Source: Warburgia ugandensis
Lineage: Eukaryota; Streptophyta; Magnoliopsida; Canellales; Canellaceae
Length of the DNA stretch: 64,000 nucleotides
Reading direction: 5' to 3'
NCBI GenBank assembly: GCA_035236585.1
Contig: CP141137.1
Coordinates: forward strand, 42,306,057 to 42,370,056
Shown here: positions 49,233-60,860 of the stretch, in pieces
How the letters are laid out: every line of letters begins with the position of its first letter
How positions within the stretch are numbered: position 1 is the first letter of the stretch
Position numbers and translations under genes: made by a program
Notes under the pieces: model-generated
What the model saw: only the letters and a program-made list of their open reading frames with translations
What the model was told of the DNA's origin: nothing
Database searches by the model: none

Positions 49233-52154
49233 TAGTTCATCCAGTTACTTGCAGCTCTTTATGTCCAACAAAATGGATAATAATCCAAATATAGGTTAGG
49301 ATGTAGTGAGTTGAGATAAGGAATTAGAATGGAATGAGTTAAGTATTAGAAAGAGTAAGTTAGTATTACTACCTTATAGAGGGATTGTAAACTATAAGGA
49401 GATACCCCTAATAAGACAATTAGGAGAATGATTTAAGGAATTATTGATTCCATTATGGTGAGTAGAGGAACGAAAGAGCAGTTAGTATAAATGGCTAAGT
49501 TAGTGTTGTAAAACATTGTTTTACCTATTAAGGTACCTAAATACCATAGCATATTGCAGTGTAAATTGCTTTTGCTTAAGGTTAAATAGAAAATATGCCC
49601 AGTATCAATGTGAATTCATAACATAGGTATATACTCATTGGTCACGTAGACCAAGTGTAAGAGTTGTTAGTTTGAAAGAGGCAAATGATAGATTAGAAAG
49701 GTTTACACAGGAAATATAGAGAGTAGCTTTAGTTTGTATTAGAAGAGGATGAAATAGAGGTGGATTAAGGAGTGGAAATTGAATAGGAGAAATGGAAATT
49801 GGATAGGAGAAATAGAAATAATTGATAAAGGATAGGTTCAAAATAAGAAAACTTATAAGAATTGTAGACTTTCATAGAAATGAAAGTTAGAACTACCATA
49901 TGACAGGAGACTAAATGAGTATTTTTGAAACTATAGGTTAACGGAATCTGTAGAGGCAATACTGCTTGAAGGAATTCAAAGGAATCTTTTTTGTTTGTGG
50001 TAGAAAGTTCATTAGGACAAAGTCCTAGAGTAAGACCCATACATCACATATGAAGAATCTATGTTTGAAAGAATTATATTTTAATCTAAGAAAATTGAAG
50101 TATTTGACAATAAATTTATTACCATAAGAGTGTGAGATAACTACTAAAATGGAGAAAAACTCAAGACAAGGTTAATCATGAAACATTATGCATAATATAC
50201 CTATATGTATAATCTCATATATGTTTAAGAAATCAATGACCCACACCAAACCTCTGGCTAAATTACGAATTGTGTATTTCTCTATTATGTATAAGCATGC
50301 TAAATATGAATGTGTTAATGAAAAGTTGAATGATGGAGTTGATATGATAACTCCAGTTGATGGATAAGTCAATGTTAAAAGGACTTATTCAAAGAAATGT
50401 TTATTATGTCTTATTGAAAAAATGATATGCTTATCCTCATTGTTATGATGGATTTGGGCATGATACCATCATTTGGTATGATGGACATGGGTATGATACC
50501 CACATTATATGGAATTACAAACTGTTAGAAAATATCGATTGTCACAAAGATGAAAGCACATTCTAATGGTGTGATAGTCTTCTTATTTAGGAGACAAAAT
50601 ATGTTAAAATCTTGCACTATATCAGCTATAAACGAATGAATAGCTTTCTTGAGAATAATATGTGTTGTTGACAACTACAATTATTATAAATGATGAATGA
50701 TGTAAAATTGAGAAGAAAGATGGAGGTAAATGTTGATAAATACAAGAAAATGAAAATGAGTTAAAATCATTGCACAAGAGACATCTTATGCATTCCCAAA
50801 TTCTAGCTTTTAATTGTTTTCTTCATTATTGCTATTCTTTTCATATACCTCATGGTATTCTTCTCACTCTACCTATACTTGTAGCCTTTATCCACTCTAT
50901 CTCCAGTCTCCTTAGACCATTCTCATGTTACTTCCCCTATTTCCTAATATTTCTTGCCTCGTCATATTTCCTTTGCTTAATTCCTTTTCCTATACATTGC
51001 ATTTTCATGTGTATGCTCCTTAAAGTAAAAGTTATGTAGTTAAAATTAAGTGTGCATGAGAAACATTAAAATTCGAGTACAGAGAACTATTGTTTTTCCT
51101 TTTGCTCGTTCCTCTTCAGTTTCTAGCTACTCCAGTTGAAGCTAAAATAAATGCACCCATAGAAAAACTCCTGGATTTTCCCCTCTGGCTAACCTAGATG
51201 ATACTCCTTTTCTTTCCATTGTCCATCTTATGAGCCCTAGAAATAATCAACACATTGATCTATTCCTTTTCTTTGTAAATGGGATGTGTGCTTGGCAAAA
51301 TAAACCACTCAATCAAGAAAAATGGTGCATGATAAAGAAGTAAATTACATTACAATAAACCACCATTATGTGAGAAAGTAAAGTTTCTAATAAACATCAC
51401 TAGTTGGTTGACTAGTGATGATTTTGATGATGAATTCATATCCCGATAGAGGTAGGATGGCCTGTAGGATATGTAAAAAGATGGTAACCATAAGAAATTA
51501 ATAATAGACACCAACTATTAAGGCTGGCATACTTTAAGAAAATAAGTGATGTGAATATGTACTTTATTTCGAGAAAGGTTCTCGAACTATGTATTTTGAA
51601 AGATCAGATCTAATGTGTGAATTACCGAATTTGAGATATTCCATTAATGATTGATCGACTTCGAGTTTATTCCACTAGCAGTTGATCGACGTTATGAAAT
51701 TGGACTCTTCTGATGAAGAGTATTTGTTAATATATATATATATATATATATATATGAGAATAGAGGATATAAACCTTATGTGATAAATGAACTGAAGAAA
51801 TTCCTTTGAATCATGTGTCATGGGAGAATATGACAAACATTTGTGTTTGTTTGTATTGATGAAAGCATTGAAGTCTTAGTATTGATATCGTGATGGTAAT
51901 GTATTGATGGTGAATACACCAATGATGATATTTATGTATTAGAATGTGAATGAACAGTTAGTGCAAAATCAAATGTTCATTTAATGATATTAGATTCATA
52001 ATTGCATTTGAGAAACAATGGATGCATTATTTAGGTGTTTGAATTTATACAAAAGGAGGTAAGTTTAGGTATTAAATTCTAAATCATATGCGGTATCCTT
52101 AGCATCTATGGTTGTATGTTTCATTGATGCTTAAGTTAAAGAGCATTGTTGTTG
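49233..52154 (+). mobile_element. Element D internal region without recognisable genes
   Basis: About 2.9 kb of AT-rich sequence. I found no gag, protease, RT, RNase H, integrase or chromodomain motif on either strand. There is an AT microsatellite at 51731-51755. Open frames are short. It may be strongly decayed gag and leader sequence or a filler of other origin. Confidence 0.5.
51731..51755. repeat. AT dinucleotide microsatellite
   Basis: An uninterrupted run of about 12 TA units within element D. Confidence 0.9.
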
Positions 52155-53181
52155 ATGAGATGCTTATATGATGGCATGATGAGATGCTTTATATGATGGC
52201 ATGATGAGATGCCTTATATGACGATGGCATGATGAGATGTCTTATATGATGGCATGATGAGATGCCTTTTATGATGTTACTAGTAGCGGCTAGAGTTTTA
52301 TGAACCCCATATGGTAAGGGGTATATGTTGAGACCCAGTATAATATGGGAATGGAATTTATAAAACCTGTGGACTATGTTCATAACTTTTTATCATTTTT
52401 AACAATTTCAATATATATGATATAGTCTTATATGTATATATTTGGAGGGCATAGTTTTATAAAATTTTGCGTATGGGGAAGTGAATGGGTAGATATATTA
52501 TGCAGAGTATGGTTCATAGAATTGGAGTATGGTATCATATGGAAAATGATAATGATAAATATTTCAAATACCAATGAATTATATATATCATGTAAAGTGT
52601 AATTTCTAAAGTGGGATTTTTATATTCATATGAAGAAGAAGAATTATAAATAGTTACTTTATCAATGGCTTGTAGATAATTGAATATTTTAATTGATATA
52701 AAATTCTTAATTCGTATGTAATTAACATGTTTTCTTAACATTCCCCTACTAGGCATAGCTTGCTGAGATATTGTAAATGTTTTATATTTACAATATCTCA
52801 GATACAAATAGACAGGAGAAGACATACACAAGCAAGAGGAGTTCAACAGCCATACTTCTGTGCTTAGGTATATATTTTGTTAAAGTTTTTGTATTGTGTA
52901 GTTAGTTATTTTGATTATGCTGCTTGAACATTTAATATAATGATTATAGGGGCTGTGTATGTAAACCATTGGATGGGTCCTATTGTTTCATAAAATGCAT
53001 GTCTCTCTTCTATAAAAACTATATTATGTATAGTATGGGAGTTGAGGTGACATCCGGGTTATTGGAAAAATGAATTTCAAAGAAAATTTTCTTTCACTAT
53101 TTTTGAATTTTAAAATTAGAGGCATGCCACCTTTTGAAAATAAATGTGAATTTTTTTTATGAAAAACCCCAAGCTGTCACA
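52155..53181 (+). mobile_element. Element D 3' LTR, 5'-truncated
   Basis: Matches 48205-49219 closely, starting inside the minisatellite and ending CTGTCACA. About 3.1 kb of LTR is missing on its left. Confidence 0.85.
52764..52800 (+). repeat. Conserved LTR hairpin, element D 3' LTR
   Basis: TGAGATATTGTAAA and TTTACAATATCTCA form a perfect 14-bp stem around the 9-base loop TGTTTTATA. Confidence 0.9.
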
Positions 53182-53186
53182 ATGCG

Positions 53187-54330
53187 GACCTCTAATGGAA
53201 CCTCTTCCTCCTTCCAATTCTGTCCTTGTGCCTTCAGTAGATAAATCACCCATCTTGGTCCTTAAACCATTGCATGTAAATCTAAAATATTCTTATTCAG
53301 GACTAGACCAATCCTTGCCTATAATCATAGCCTCAAATTTAGATCAAGTATAGGAAGGTGAGCTTCTTAAGTTCTCAATGAACATAAGATAGCCTTAGGA
53401 TGGACCATAGTGGACATCAAAGAGATTAGCCCTACTGTGTGTATTCATAGGATCCATCAAGAGGAAAATACTAAATCATCTAGGAAAACATAGAGGAGAT
53501 TAAACCCCAATATGAAAGAGGTAGTGAGAGATGAAGTGCTTAAATTATTAGATGCTGGTGTCATTTACCCTATATTTGACAGCACTTGGGTCATCCCAGT
53601 TTAGGTTGTCCCAAGAAGTCTAGAGTTATTAGAAATGAGGACGACAAGTTAGTCTCCACTTGCATGATCACCGGGTGGAGACTTTGTATAGTTTACTGAA
53701 AACTAAACACTATCATGGGAAAAAACCATTTTCCTCTTCTATTTATTGACCAAATGCTAGAAAGGTTAGTTAGTCATAGTTATTGCTACTTTGTTGATGG
53801 ATATTTAGGCTATAATCAAATCGTCATAGTACCTAAGGATGAAAATAATACAATTTTCACCTACCCTTTTGGGACCTTCGCTTATCATCATACTCCTTTT
53901 GGACTTTGCAATGCTCCATCTACTTTTCAAAGGTGCATGTTGAGCATCTTTTTTGATATGTTGAGTTGTTTTTAGAAGTATTTATGGATTATTTTTTAGT
54001 GTTTGGTTCTTCATTTGATGAACGCTTGCACCGTTTAAAACTTGTCCTTGTTAGGTGTCGAGAAAATAATTTACTGTTGAGCTGAGAGAAATATCATTTT
54101 ATGGTTCAAAATGGCATTGTTTTAGACTACATTATATCACCTAATTGCATAGAAGTAGATAAAGCCAAAGTGGACTTAATCCCTACCCTTCATCCTCTAA
54201 GGATGGTTAAGGAAATTTGCTCATTTTTAAGCCATGCTAGTTTCTATAGATGATTCATCAAGGACATTAGCAAAATTCCTAAGCCTCTATGTAATTTACT
54301 TACATAGGAGACAAATTTTGACTTTGGTGA
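53187..54330 (+). pseudogene. Copy C linker and reverse transcriptase remnant
   Basis: Starts with the linker (ILVLKPLHVNLKYSYSGLDQ, then GWTIVDIKEIS-like and RRLNPNMKE). RT blocks follow: HFPLLFIDQMLERL, YFVDGYLGYNQ with the first catalytic Asp (about 53795-53825), PFGLCNAPSTFQRCM near 53895, then FMDYF where the second Asp of the YxDD box is changed to Tyr (53984-53992). GRFIKDI/KPLCNLL-like blocks close the domain near 54300. Stops are present, for example before the YxDD box in some frames. Both the MDY change and the frameshifts would abolish activity. Confidence 0.9.
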
Positions 54331-54790
54331 TGATTGTATGAAAGCATTTGACTACATAAAGGCTGAATTTACTTCTATGACTATAATTTGAATGTCAAAT
54401 TGGAGTGCACCATTTGAAATAATGTGTGATGCCAGACTATGTGATCAGGGTTGTGTTGGGGTAGTATATTGACAAACTCCCCCATGTGATATACTATGCT
54501 AGCTAGACACTCATTGATGCCCAACTTAGTTATTCTACTACCGAAAAAGTATTGTTGGCAATTGTATTTTTGCATAAGTTTAGATCTTACTTACTAGGAT
54601 CAAGGGTCATTGTCTATTTAGACCATGCAACATTAAAATACCTTTTGTACAAGAAGGTTGCAAAACTTAGGCTGATTCGATGAATACTATTGCTATAGGA
54701 GTTTGAATTAGAAATTTGGGATAAGAAAGGTTCAGAAAATGTTGTAGCAAACCACTTCTCTAGATTAGTTGTGGAGTCTACCAGAGAGAA
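54331..54790 (+). pseudogene. Copy C RNase H remnant
   Basis: WSAPFEIMCDA near 54400-54430 (first Asp), QLSYSTTEKVLLAIVF near 54525, KFRSYLLGSRVIVYLDHA near 54580, and KKGSENVVANHFSRL near 54730-54770. The order and spacing match copy A. A stop and a frame change interrupt it; HLSRL-type end reads HFSRL. Confidence 0.85.
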
Positions 54791-56119
54791 TGTGCTTATG
54801 AAAGAATCCTTTCTAGATTAACAATTGTTGCACATTTTCTAGTTTCCTTGTTTTGCAGATATAGTCAATTATCTTATCATAGGTCAAATGCCTAATGACT
54901 GATCTAAACAGGATACAAAAAGATTCATTGCCAGCGTTAAGCACTTTACATGGAATTATCTGCACTTATTTAAGTACTATCCTAATCAAGTCATTAGGAG
55001 ATGCATACCTAATAATAAGCATCATAAAACCATTTTCTTTTGTCATGATTGTGCATGCTTGGGCCATTTTAGTTCTAGAAAGACAACAGCAATGATTTTG
55101 CTGTATTTTTATTGGCCCACTATTTTTAGGGATTCACATGCTTCTCCATAACATATGTCAGATATCAGTAGTTTGGGAGCATAGGAAAAAGAAATATGTT
55201 GCCCTTGAACTTCATTCATATCATTGAGCATTTTGATGTTTGGGGTATTGATTTTATGGCACCTTTTCCTATCTCTTTTGGTTATCTGTACATTCTTGTG
55301 GTAGTGGACTATTTGTCCAAGTGGGTGAAATCCACATAGTGTAAGACCAATGACCATAAGGTGGTGGTCAAGTTCTTAAAAGAAAATATGTTTGTGCATT
55401 GTGGTACCCCTAGGGCCAGTATTAATGATGGAGATAAACACTTTTGCAATGGAGTGTTTAAGAATTTAATGAATAAAAATGGTGTTACCCATAGGATTTC
55501 TACCCCTTATCATCCCTAGAGAAGTGGATAGGCAGAAGTGTTAAATGGGGAGATAAAGTTAATTCAGAAAAGACAGTCAATCCAAATAGGAAAGACTAGT
55601 CTGAAGACTTAGTGACACTTTATGGGCCTATCCTATTGCATTTGAAACCCCTATAGGCATGTCACCCTATTGCTTGGTTGATGGAAAGGCCTACCACCTC
55701 CTAGAATAACTTGAGCATAAAGCATATTGGACCATTAAAAAGATCAATTTTGACCCAGATACTGATGGAACCCATAGAAAACTCCAACCCAATGAGTCAG
55801 ATGAGCTTAGGAAAGATGCATATGAATTAGCCAAGATATACAAAGACCGCATGAAAAGCAATCATGATAGATAAATTCTACAAAAGTCCTTCACCCTCAG
55901 ACAAAAGGTCCTTTTGTATAACTCTAAGTTGAATCTATTCTCATCAAAACTACTATCTTGATGGACTGGACCCTACATAATATGTACAGTTTACCCTCGT
56001 GGAGCTGTCAAGATAGAAAAGGATGGAGAGACTTCCAAAGTAAATGGGCAAAGGTTGAAACCCTATGTATAGTTGGTCAAACCTGAAGTGGAGGAGATAT
56101 TATTAGAGGAACCTATATA
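54791..56119 (+). pseudogene. Copy C integrase remnant
   Basis: The zinc-finger region (about 54950-55130) is frameshifted. The core reads [14 protein letters not shown] with the first Asp (about 55230-55270), NDGDKHF in place of SDGGKHF with the second Asp (near 55425-55440), and AEVLNGEIK with the Glu (near 55530). A stop replaces the Gln of HPQ. The C-terminal block [20 protein letters not shown] lies at about 55810-55865 and [10 protein letters not shown] near 56045-56070; the frame ends at about 56119. Catalytic residues are mostly present but the gene is broken. Confidence 0.85.
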
Positions 56120-57824
56120 ATATAACCCACCTCAGCATGTCCCATGACACCTGCATCCATCACCATATTAGCATTCATTATTAAATTTGCATTCATCATG
56201 GCATAGTATGTCTAGCTGATGACGTTAAACTTAGAACTTACTTGAAGGCAACCTGAGGTTTCTAGAGAGTCTCATTGTTCTACATTACCCATTTATCATA
56301 AGGGAGTAGTATGTTTCAAAACATTGGGGAAAATGTTTAGCTTCTGTTCGGGGTGTAGATATGCAAGAGATTTCTGAATTTTCTAGTATTTTTAAAAAAG
56401 AAGTTTTTTTTGAGTTTTCAGAGTTTTAAGGTCAAAGTTCCTTTATTGTGATGAGAATTGGATTTTTAGAATATTAGTATTTCTCATACTCTAAACTTCT
56501 TAATATAAATGTATATGATTAATTCAACATTTTATTTATGTCTTGAAGTGTTTTATGAATGTTATATCTTGGAACACACTTACACATGATGCATAAGTTT
56601 AGGCTAATAGATGGTTATGACTTAGAGACCCTAAGGGAATAAGTGGAGACCTATATACCCAAGTGAGTTTTAGAGACTATCATCTTTCTGAGGGTTATAT
56701 GTAATTCCATAATTTCTTCAGCATACATAGACTTTGAAACATCTCAGTCTCTTTGTTTTGGCTAATTGCCAAGAATTACAATAGGAGTACTAACTTTATT
56801 TCCTAAACATTTATTGAATATGATAGGCATTCAATAAACTTAGGAAACGATATAGGCCATCCTAGTTTTAGCCCAGAGACATAAAGTTAACTCGTATATT
56901 TTTTTATACTACTAGTTAAACCCTTTGAACCTCTTGGTAAGCTTTTTCTTTTTAAAACCCATTTACCTTGACCTAGAAAGCCCGTTATAAATATCCCTTA
57001 CCTATCTTTCAAAAATGAGTTGAGATGGTAAAAAAAGTGGAGAGAAGACAAAAGTAAAAGAAGTGAAAAATATCAAAATGTTTACAAAGAAAAAGCCTTT
57101 CCTCAAAGAAAAAAGAAGAAAAATAGAAAAATAGAAATATCAAGAAGAAGAGAAATGAGGAGGAAGGAAAAGAAGAAAATGCATTCATTTTAGTACAATT
57201 AAAAGAAAAGTTGTCCAACCAACAATTGAAGACCTCTACTAAGATATGAAACTTTGAATCCCTTTACCCTTTCTTTTAGAATCTATCCCAAGCCTATGTT
57301 CCATCCTATCTAATGGTCTTGGTAATGACATCTGTTCTTAGGAATTACATTTCTTAGTTCCATTGGTGCTTCAAAAGTTATGTGAACCATCATTTTTATT
57401 AGATCTGCTCACATAAAGAGATAATTTTGTTGACCCTTTAGTCCACGAGCTTTATTTCTGAGACTATACTAGTGAGAAATTAAGGTCAAGAAAATATTCC
57501 AATGGAGCAATAAGCATATCTATTTAGAAGTCTTGACTTATATAGCTTATATACACACATACATTCATCTTTATTAAATTGTTGTAGTCAATAAAGTGCT
57601 AATGGGTGATAATACTCTTAGACAAAACAAATGACTCAACCTTAATGAATTTTATGGGTATATTCACTAGAATCCCTCATGAGGCCTAACTCATCCATTA
57701 GGGGTAATCTAGGTGTTAAGGGCATGTTGCATATGCTAAATGAAATCGTGAGTACCTATGAAAATGGCAACCATTTTGTTTTCCTGATTTTTTTGCATGT
57801 TTTGCTTGGAACTAGTAAAATTCT
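56120..57824 (+). mobile_element. Copy C tail between pol and 3' LTR
   Basis: About 1.7 kb, aligned with A, B and E. Contains CATTGGGGAAAATG (about 56318-56331), a purine-rich tract (about 57020-57190) and the pre-LTR block at 57670-57780. An open frame at 57679-57900 runs through the polypurine tract into the LTR; part of its sequence (RPNSS, RGNL, VKG) is also seen in copy A, but I read this as DNA-level conservation. Confidence 0.7.
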
Positions 57825-57834
57825 GGTTGGGGGG
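57825..57834 (+). promoter_or_regulatory. Polypurine tract of copy C
   Basis: GGTTGGGGGG directly before the LTR start TGTGATAAG. Best preserved of the four copies. Confidence 0.85.
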
Positions 57835-58029
57835 TGTGATAAGTGTTCAATTTTGTATAAAAAGTACCAAATTAGTAGTCCATGTGTTATAAATTTATAG
57901 GAATTATGTTTGGGTTTTTTTAGAATTTCATAACACATGCATTATTGAGCTAATGATTCAATAGTTTGATATTTGGTAGTTTTAGAAGCCAATCTAGAGT
58001 AAGTATGTCATCATCAAGACCTTATCCTA

Positions 58030-59480
58030 ATTATGGGTCAACCACATGAATCTTATTCCTCCATTCCCCTCTATTAAGTACCATGGCTTCATTTAGTACC
58101 AAAGTTTGTAAATCCTTTCTCACCACTTCTATCCATGTTCTTTTGGGCCTTCCCCTTGGCCTTTTAAAAGCTTCTACTTACATTGCCTCACTCCTAACCG
58201 GTGCCATTTTCGATCTCCTTTGGACATGTCCATACCATCTAAATTTAATCTCCTTCATCTAGTTCCCTATTGGTGCTACCCCTAAGTTTCCTCTAATTTT
58301 TTCATTCCTAATTCAATCCTTTCTTGTCTTTCTACTCATCCATCTCAACATCCTCATTTTTGCAACACTCATCCTATGAACATCATGTTCTTTAACTGCC
58401 CAACACTTTGATCCATAGAGCATGGCTGGCATTGTGTCCATCCTATAGAATTTTCCTTTTAATTTGAGTAGCACCCTCTAATCACACAAAACTCCACATG
58501 CACATCACCATTAGTTCTAACCTACTTAGATTCTTTGGGTTACATCCCTCGCAATCTCTTCACTCTCATGAATCATTGATCCTAAGTACCGAAAGTGGTC
58601 TTTTACAGGGACTTCTTCGTTATCAATCTTAACTGGTGTTCCACTTCTACTCCTCACCTTGCTAAGATTGCATTCCATATATTCTTTCTTAGTTCAGCTG
58701 ATTTAAATCCTTTGAGATTCTAATGCTGCTCTCCATAACTCTATCTTTGTGTTTACGCCATCTCTTGTCTCATCAAGTAAGACTATGTCATTAGTAAATA
58801 GCATGCACCATCGAATTTCCTCATGTAGATGTTTTGTTAATTCATCTATAACCAATTTGAAAGGTATGGGCTCAATGCTAATCCTTGGTGCAATCCTACA
58901 GTCACAAAAAAATTACTTGTCTTGCCATTAGTGGTCTTAACATTTATTACCACTACCTCATACATATATTTAATTATGTTTATATATCTCAATGAAACCC
59001 CTTTCTCACCAACACCCTCCACATTAACTCTTTAGGGACTCTATCATAAGCTTTTTCTAAGTCGATAAAGACCATGTAGAGGTCTTTCCTCCTCTACCTA
59101 TATTTCTCTATCAATTGTCTTAGTAAGAAAATAGCTTCCATAGTAGACGTCCCAGACATGAAACCAAACTGGTTCTCCAATACACTTGTCTGATGCCATA
59201 GCCTCTTCTCAATCACTCTTTCTAAAAGTTTCATAGTGTGGCTCACAAGTTTGATCCCTCGATAATTAGTGTAGCTCTGTATGTATTCTTTATTCTTATA
59301 AATTGGTACAATAGAGCTTTTCCTCCATTGATCCGTCATTGTCTTTGAAATATATTCTTGTTAAACAACTTGGTTGACCAAACTACTCCAGTATCTCCCA
59401 TATGCTTCCAAACCTCTATTGGTACGCCATCGGTTCCCATGGCCTCTACTAATTTCCTCTTTTTCAAGGCCTATTTCACT
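58030..59480 (-). pseudogene. LINE reverse transcriptase and C-terminal domain remnant
   Basis: 59339-59094 is open and reads WRKSSIVPIYKNKEYIQSY, NYRGIKLVSHTMKLLERVI and ENQFGFMSGTSTMEAIFLLR, then [16 protein letters not shown] (near 59080-59030) with the first catalytic Asp. The FADD box reads FTND (about 58802-58772), losing one Asp. The C-terminal RLRWFGHVQ-like and RIHVADP-like parts (58330-58030) are present but frameshifted. These blocks are diagnostic for plant RTE elements. No active enzyme is possible. Confidence 0.9.
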
Positions 59481-59899
59481 TCAGGTATTCTAATCCTGAA
59501 TTCATATCTATATTGTCCAATGTTATTTTAGTTTAAAGTATTTTCAATCCCTATATTCTCAGAGCCATTGTCATTTAACAATTTTTGAAAGTAAGTTTCT
59601 TACTTTGTTTGATCTCTTCATCTTTAACTAGTTGCCTTTGATCATCATTCTAATGTACCTAACATGATTTAAGTCCTTACCCTTCTATTCTCTTATTTTT
59701 GCAAGTTTAAACACATTTTCTCACCTTCTCTTGTTCCTAGTCTATTATAGAGGTCATCATATGCCTTAAGTTCATAATTTTTATTATTTCTAATCTTCTA
59801 CTGTGCTTTAAAACACTTTCATTTTTCTTTAATAACTTTTTGCATTGTTTCATTCCACCACCTTGTTTCCTTTACTAATTGCCTCTTACCTTTAGATAC

Positions 59900-60860
59900 T
59901 CCTAAGACATCTTTTGCCACTTTCTTAATGGACTCAGCCATATTAATGCACATGGTGTTTACTTTTGTTTCGTAGTTCTAGTCTTCTTTTACCATCAACA
60001 TATTTGTGAATGAGGTTATTTTCACTCCTTTTAAGTTTCACCACTTGGTTTTTGGATACCTATTAAATTCGTTTCCTTTCTTCCATCTTTTAATATAGAT
60101 ATCCATAACCATTAACCTATGTTGTGAGGTTAAACTCTCACCGGGTATCAGCTTACAGTCATTACACTTTGATAGTTTAGTATTCCTAAGTAGAAAAAAA
60201 GTCTATTTGGCTTTTATGAAGTCCACTTTTGAAGGTTATTAAGTGTGGATGCCTCTTCTTGAAGAATGTATTTGCAATGGCCAAGTTGTATGACAAAGCA
60301 AAATCAAGGATAGTTTCCCCTATCTCATTTCGTTCTCCTATACCATACCCTCCATGTATCCTATCATATATTTTGTTTTCTTTTCCTACATGCCATTGAA
60401 GTATGCTCTTATAAATATCCCCTTAGTGTAGGGAATTTCTTGCATAACTCCCTCTATATCTTCTTAAAATTGTCTCTTGATTATATCTTTTAACCCTACT
60501 TGTAGTGCATATGCACTTATAAGATTTATGATCTACTCTCCTAGAATAAGTTTTATTAATATAATTCTATCATTGATTCTTTTAATGTCCTCAATTGTAT
60601 CCTTTAATTCTTTATTTACTATTAATCCTACGCCATTTCCTACACATCAGAGTTTATAACCATCAATTTCTCTAGTTTTAGCCCCTTTCCACTTGGTTTC
60701 TTGGATACAAGCAATGTTGACTCTCCTACATTTCATCATATCTACTAACTCCAAACTCTTACCTGTCAATGTCCCTATATTTGTTATGGTGATACAAATC
60801 TTATGCTCTTAGGATATCCTATTTACCCACACACTTCTTGACCTCCATGGCATGAACCCA
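59900..60860 (-). pseudogene. LINE endonuclease remnant
   Basis: Apurinic-type endonuclease blocks in order on the minus strand: NIACIQETKWKG with the catalytic Glu (60719-60684), DGYKLWCVGNGVGLIVNKEL, the ISAYALQVG block near 60520, an FNGM remnant of the GDFNGH motif near 60400 (Asp lost), and KSQIDFF near 60195. The domain nicks target DNA to start LINE insertion. Several stops. Confidence 0.85.

Larger units (their letters stand above)
45035..53181 (+). mobile_element. Tekay-like LTR retrotransposon D, internally deleted
   Basis: Left LTR starts TGTAACAACCCCAAATTTTG at 45035 and ends GAAAAACTCGGGGTGTCACA at 49219; a primer site for initiator tRNA-Met follows. The right LTR ends AAGCTGTCACA at 53181. 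Flanking 5-mers are ATGGG (45030-45034) and ATGCG (53182-53186), a target duplication with one change, and copy C continues on both sides. The right LTR is only about 1030 bases long because its first 3 kb are missing. The interior (about 2.9 kb) has no recognised gag, pol or chromodomain, so the element is a non-autonomous deletion copy. The Del/Tekay label rests on LTR size, ends and primer site. Confidence 0.8.

Noticed and set aside
49233..52154. Host gene or captured gene inside element D
   Set aside because: No open frame above about 90 codons with recognisable content, no splice pattern that I could support.
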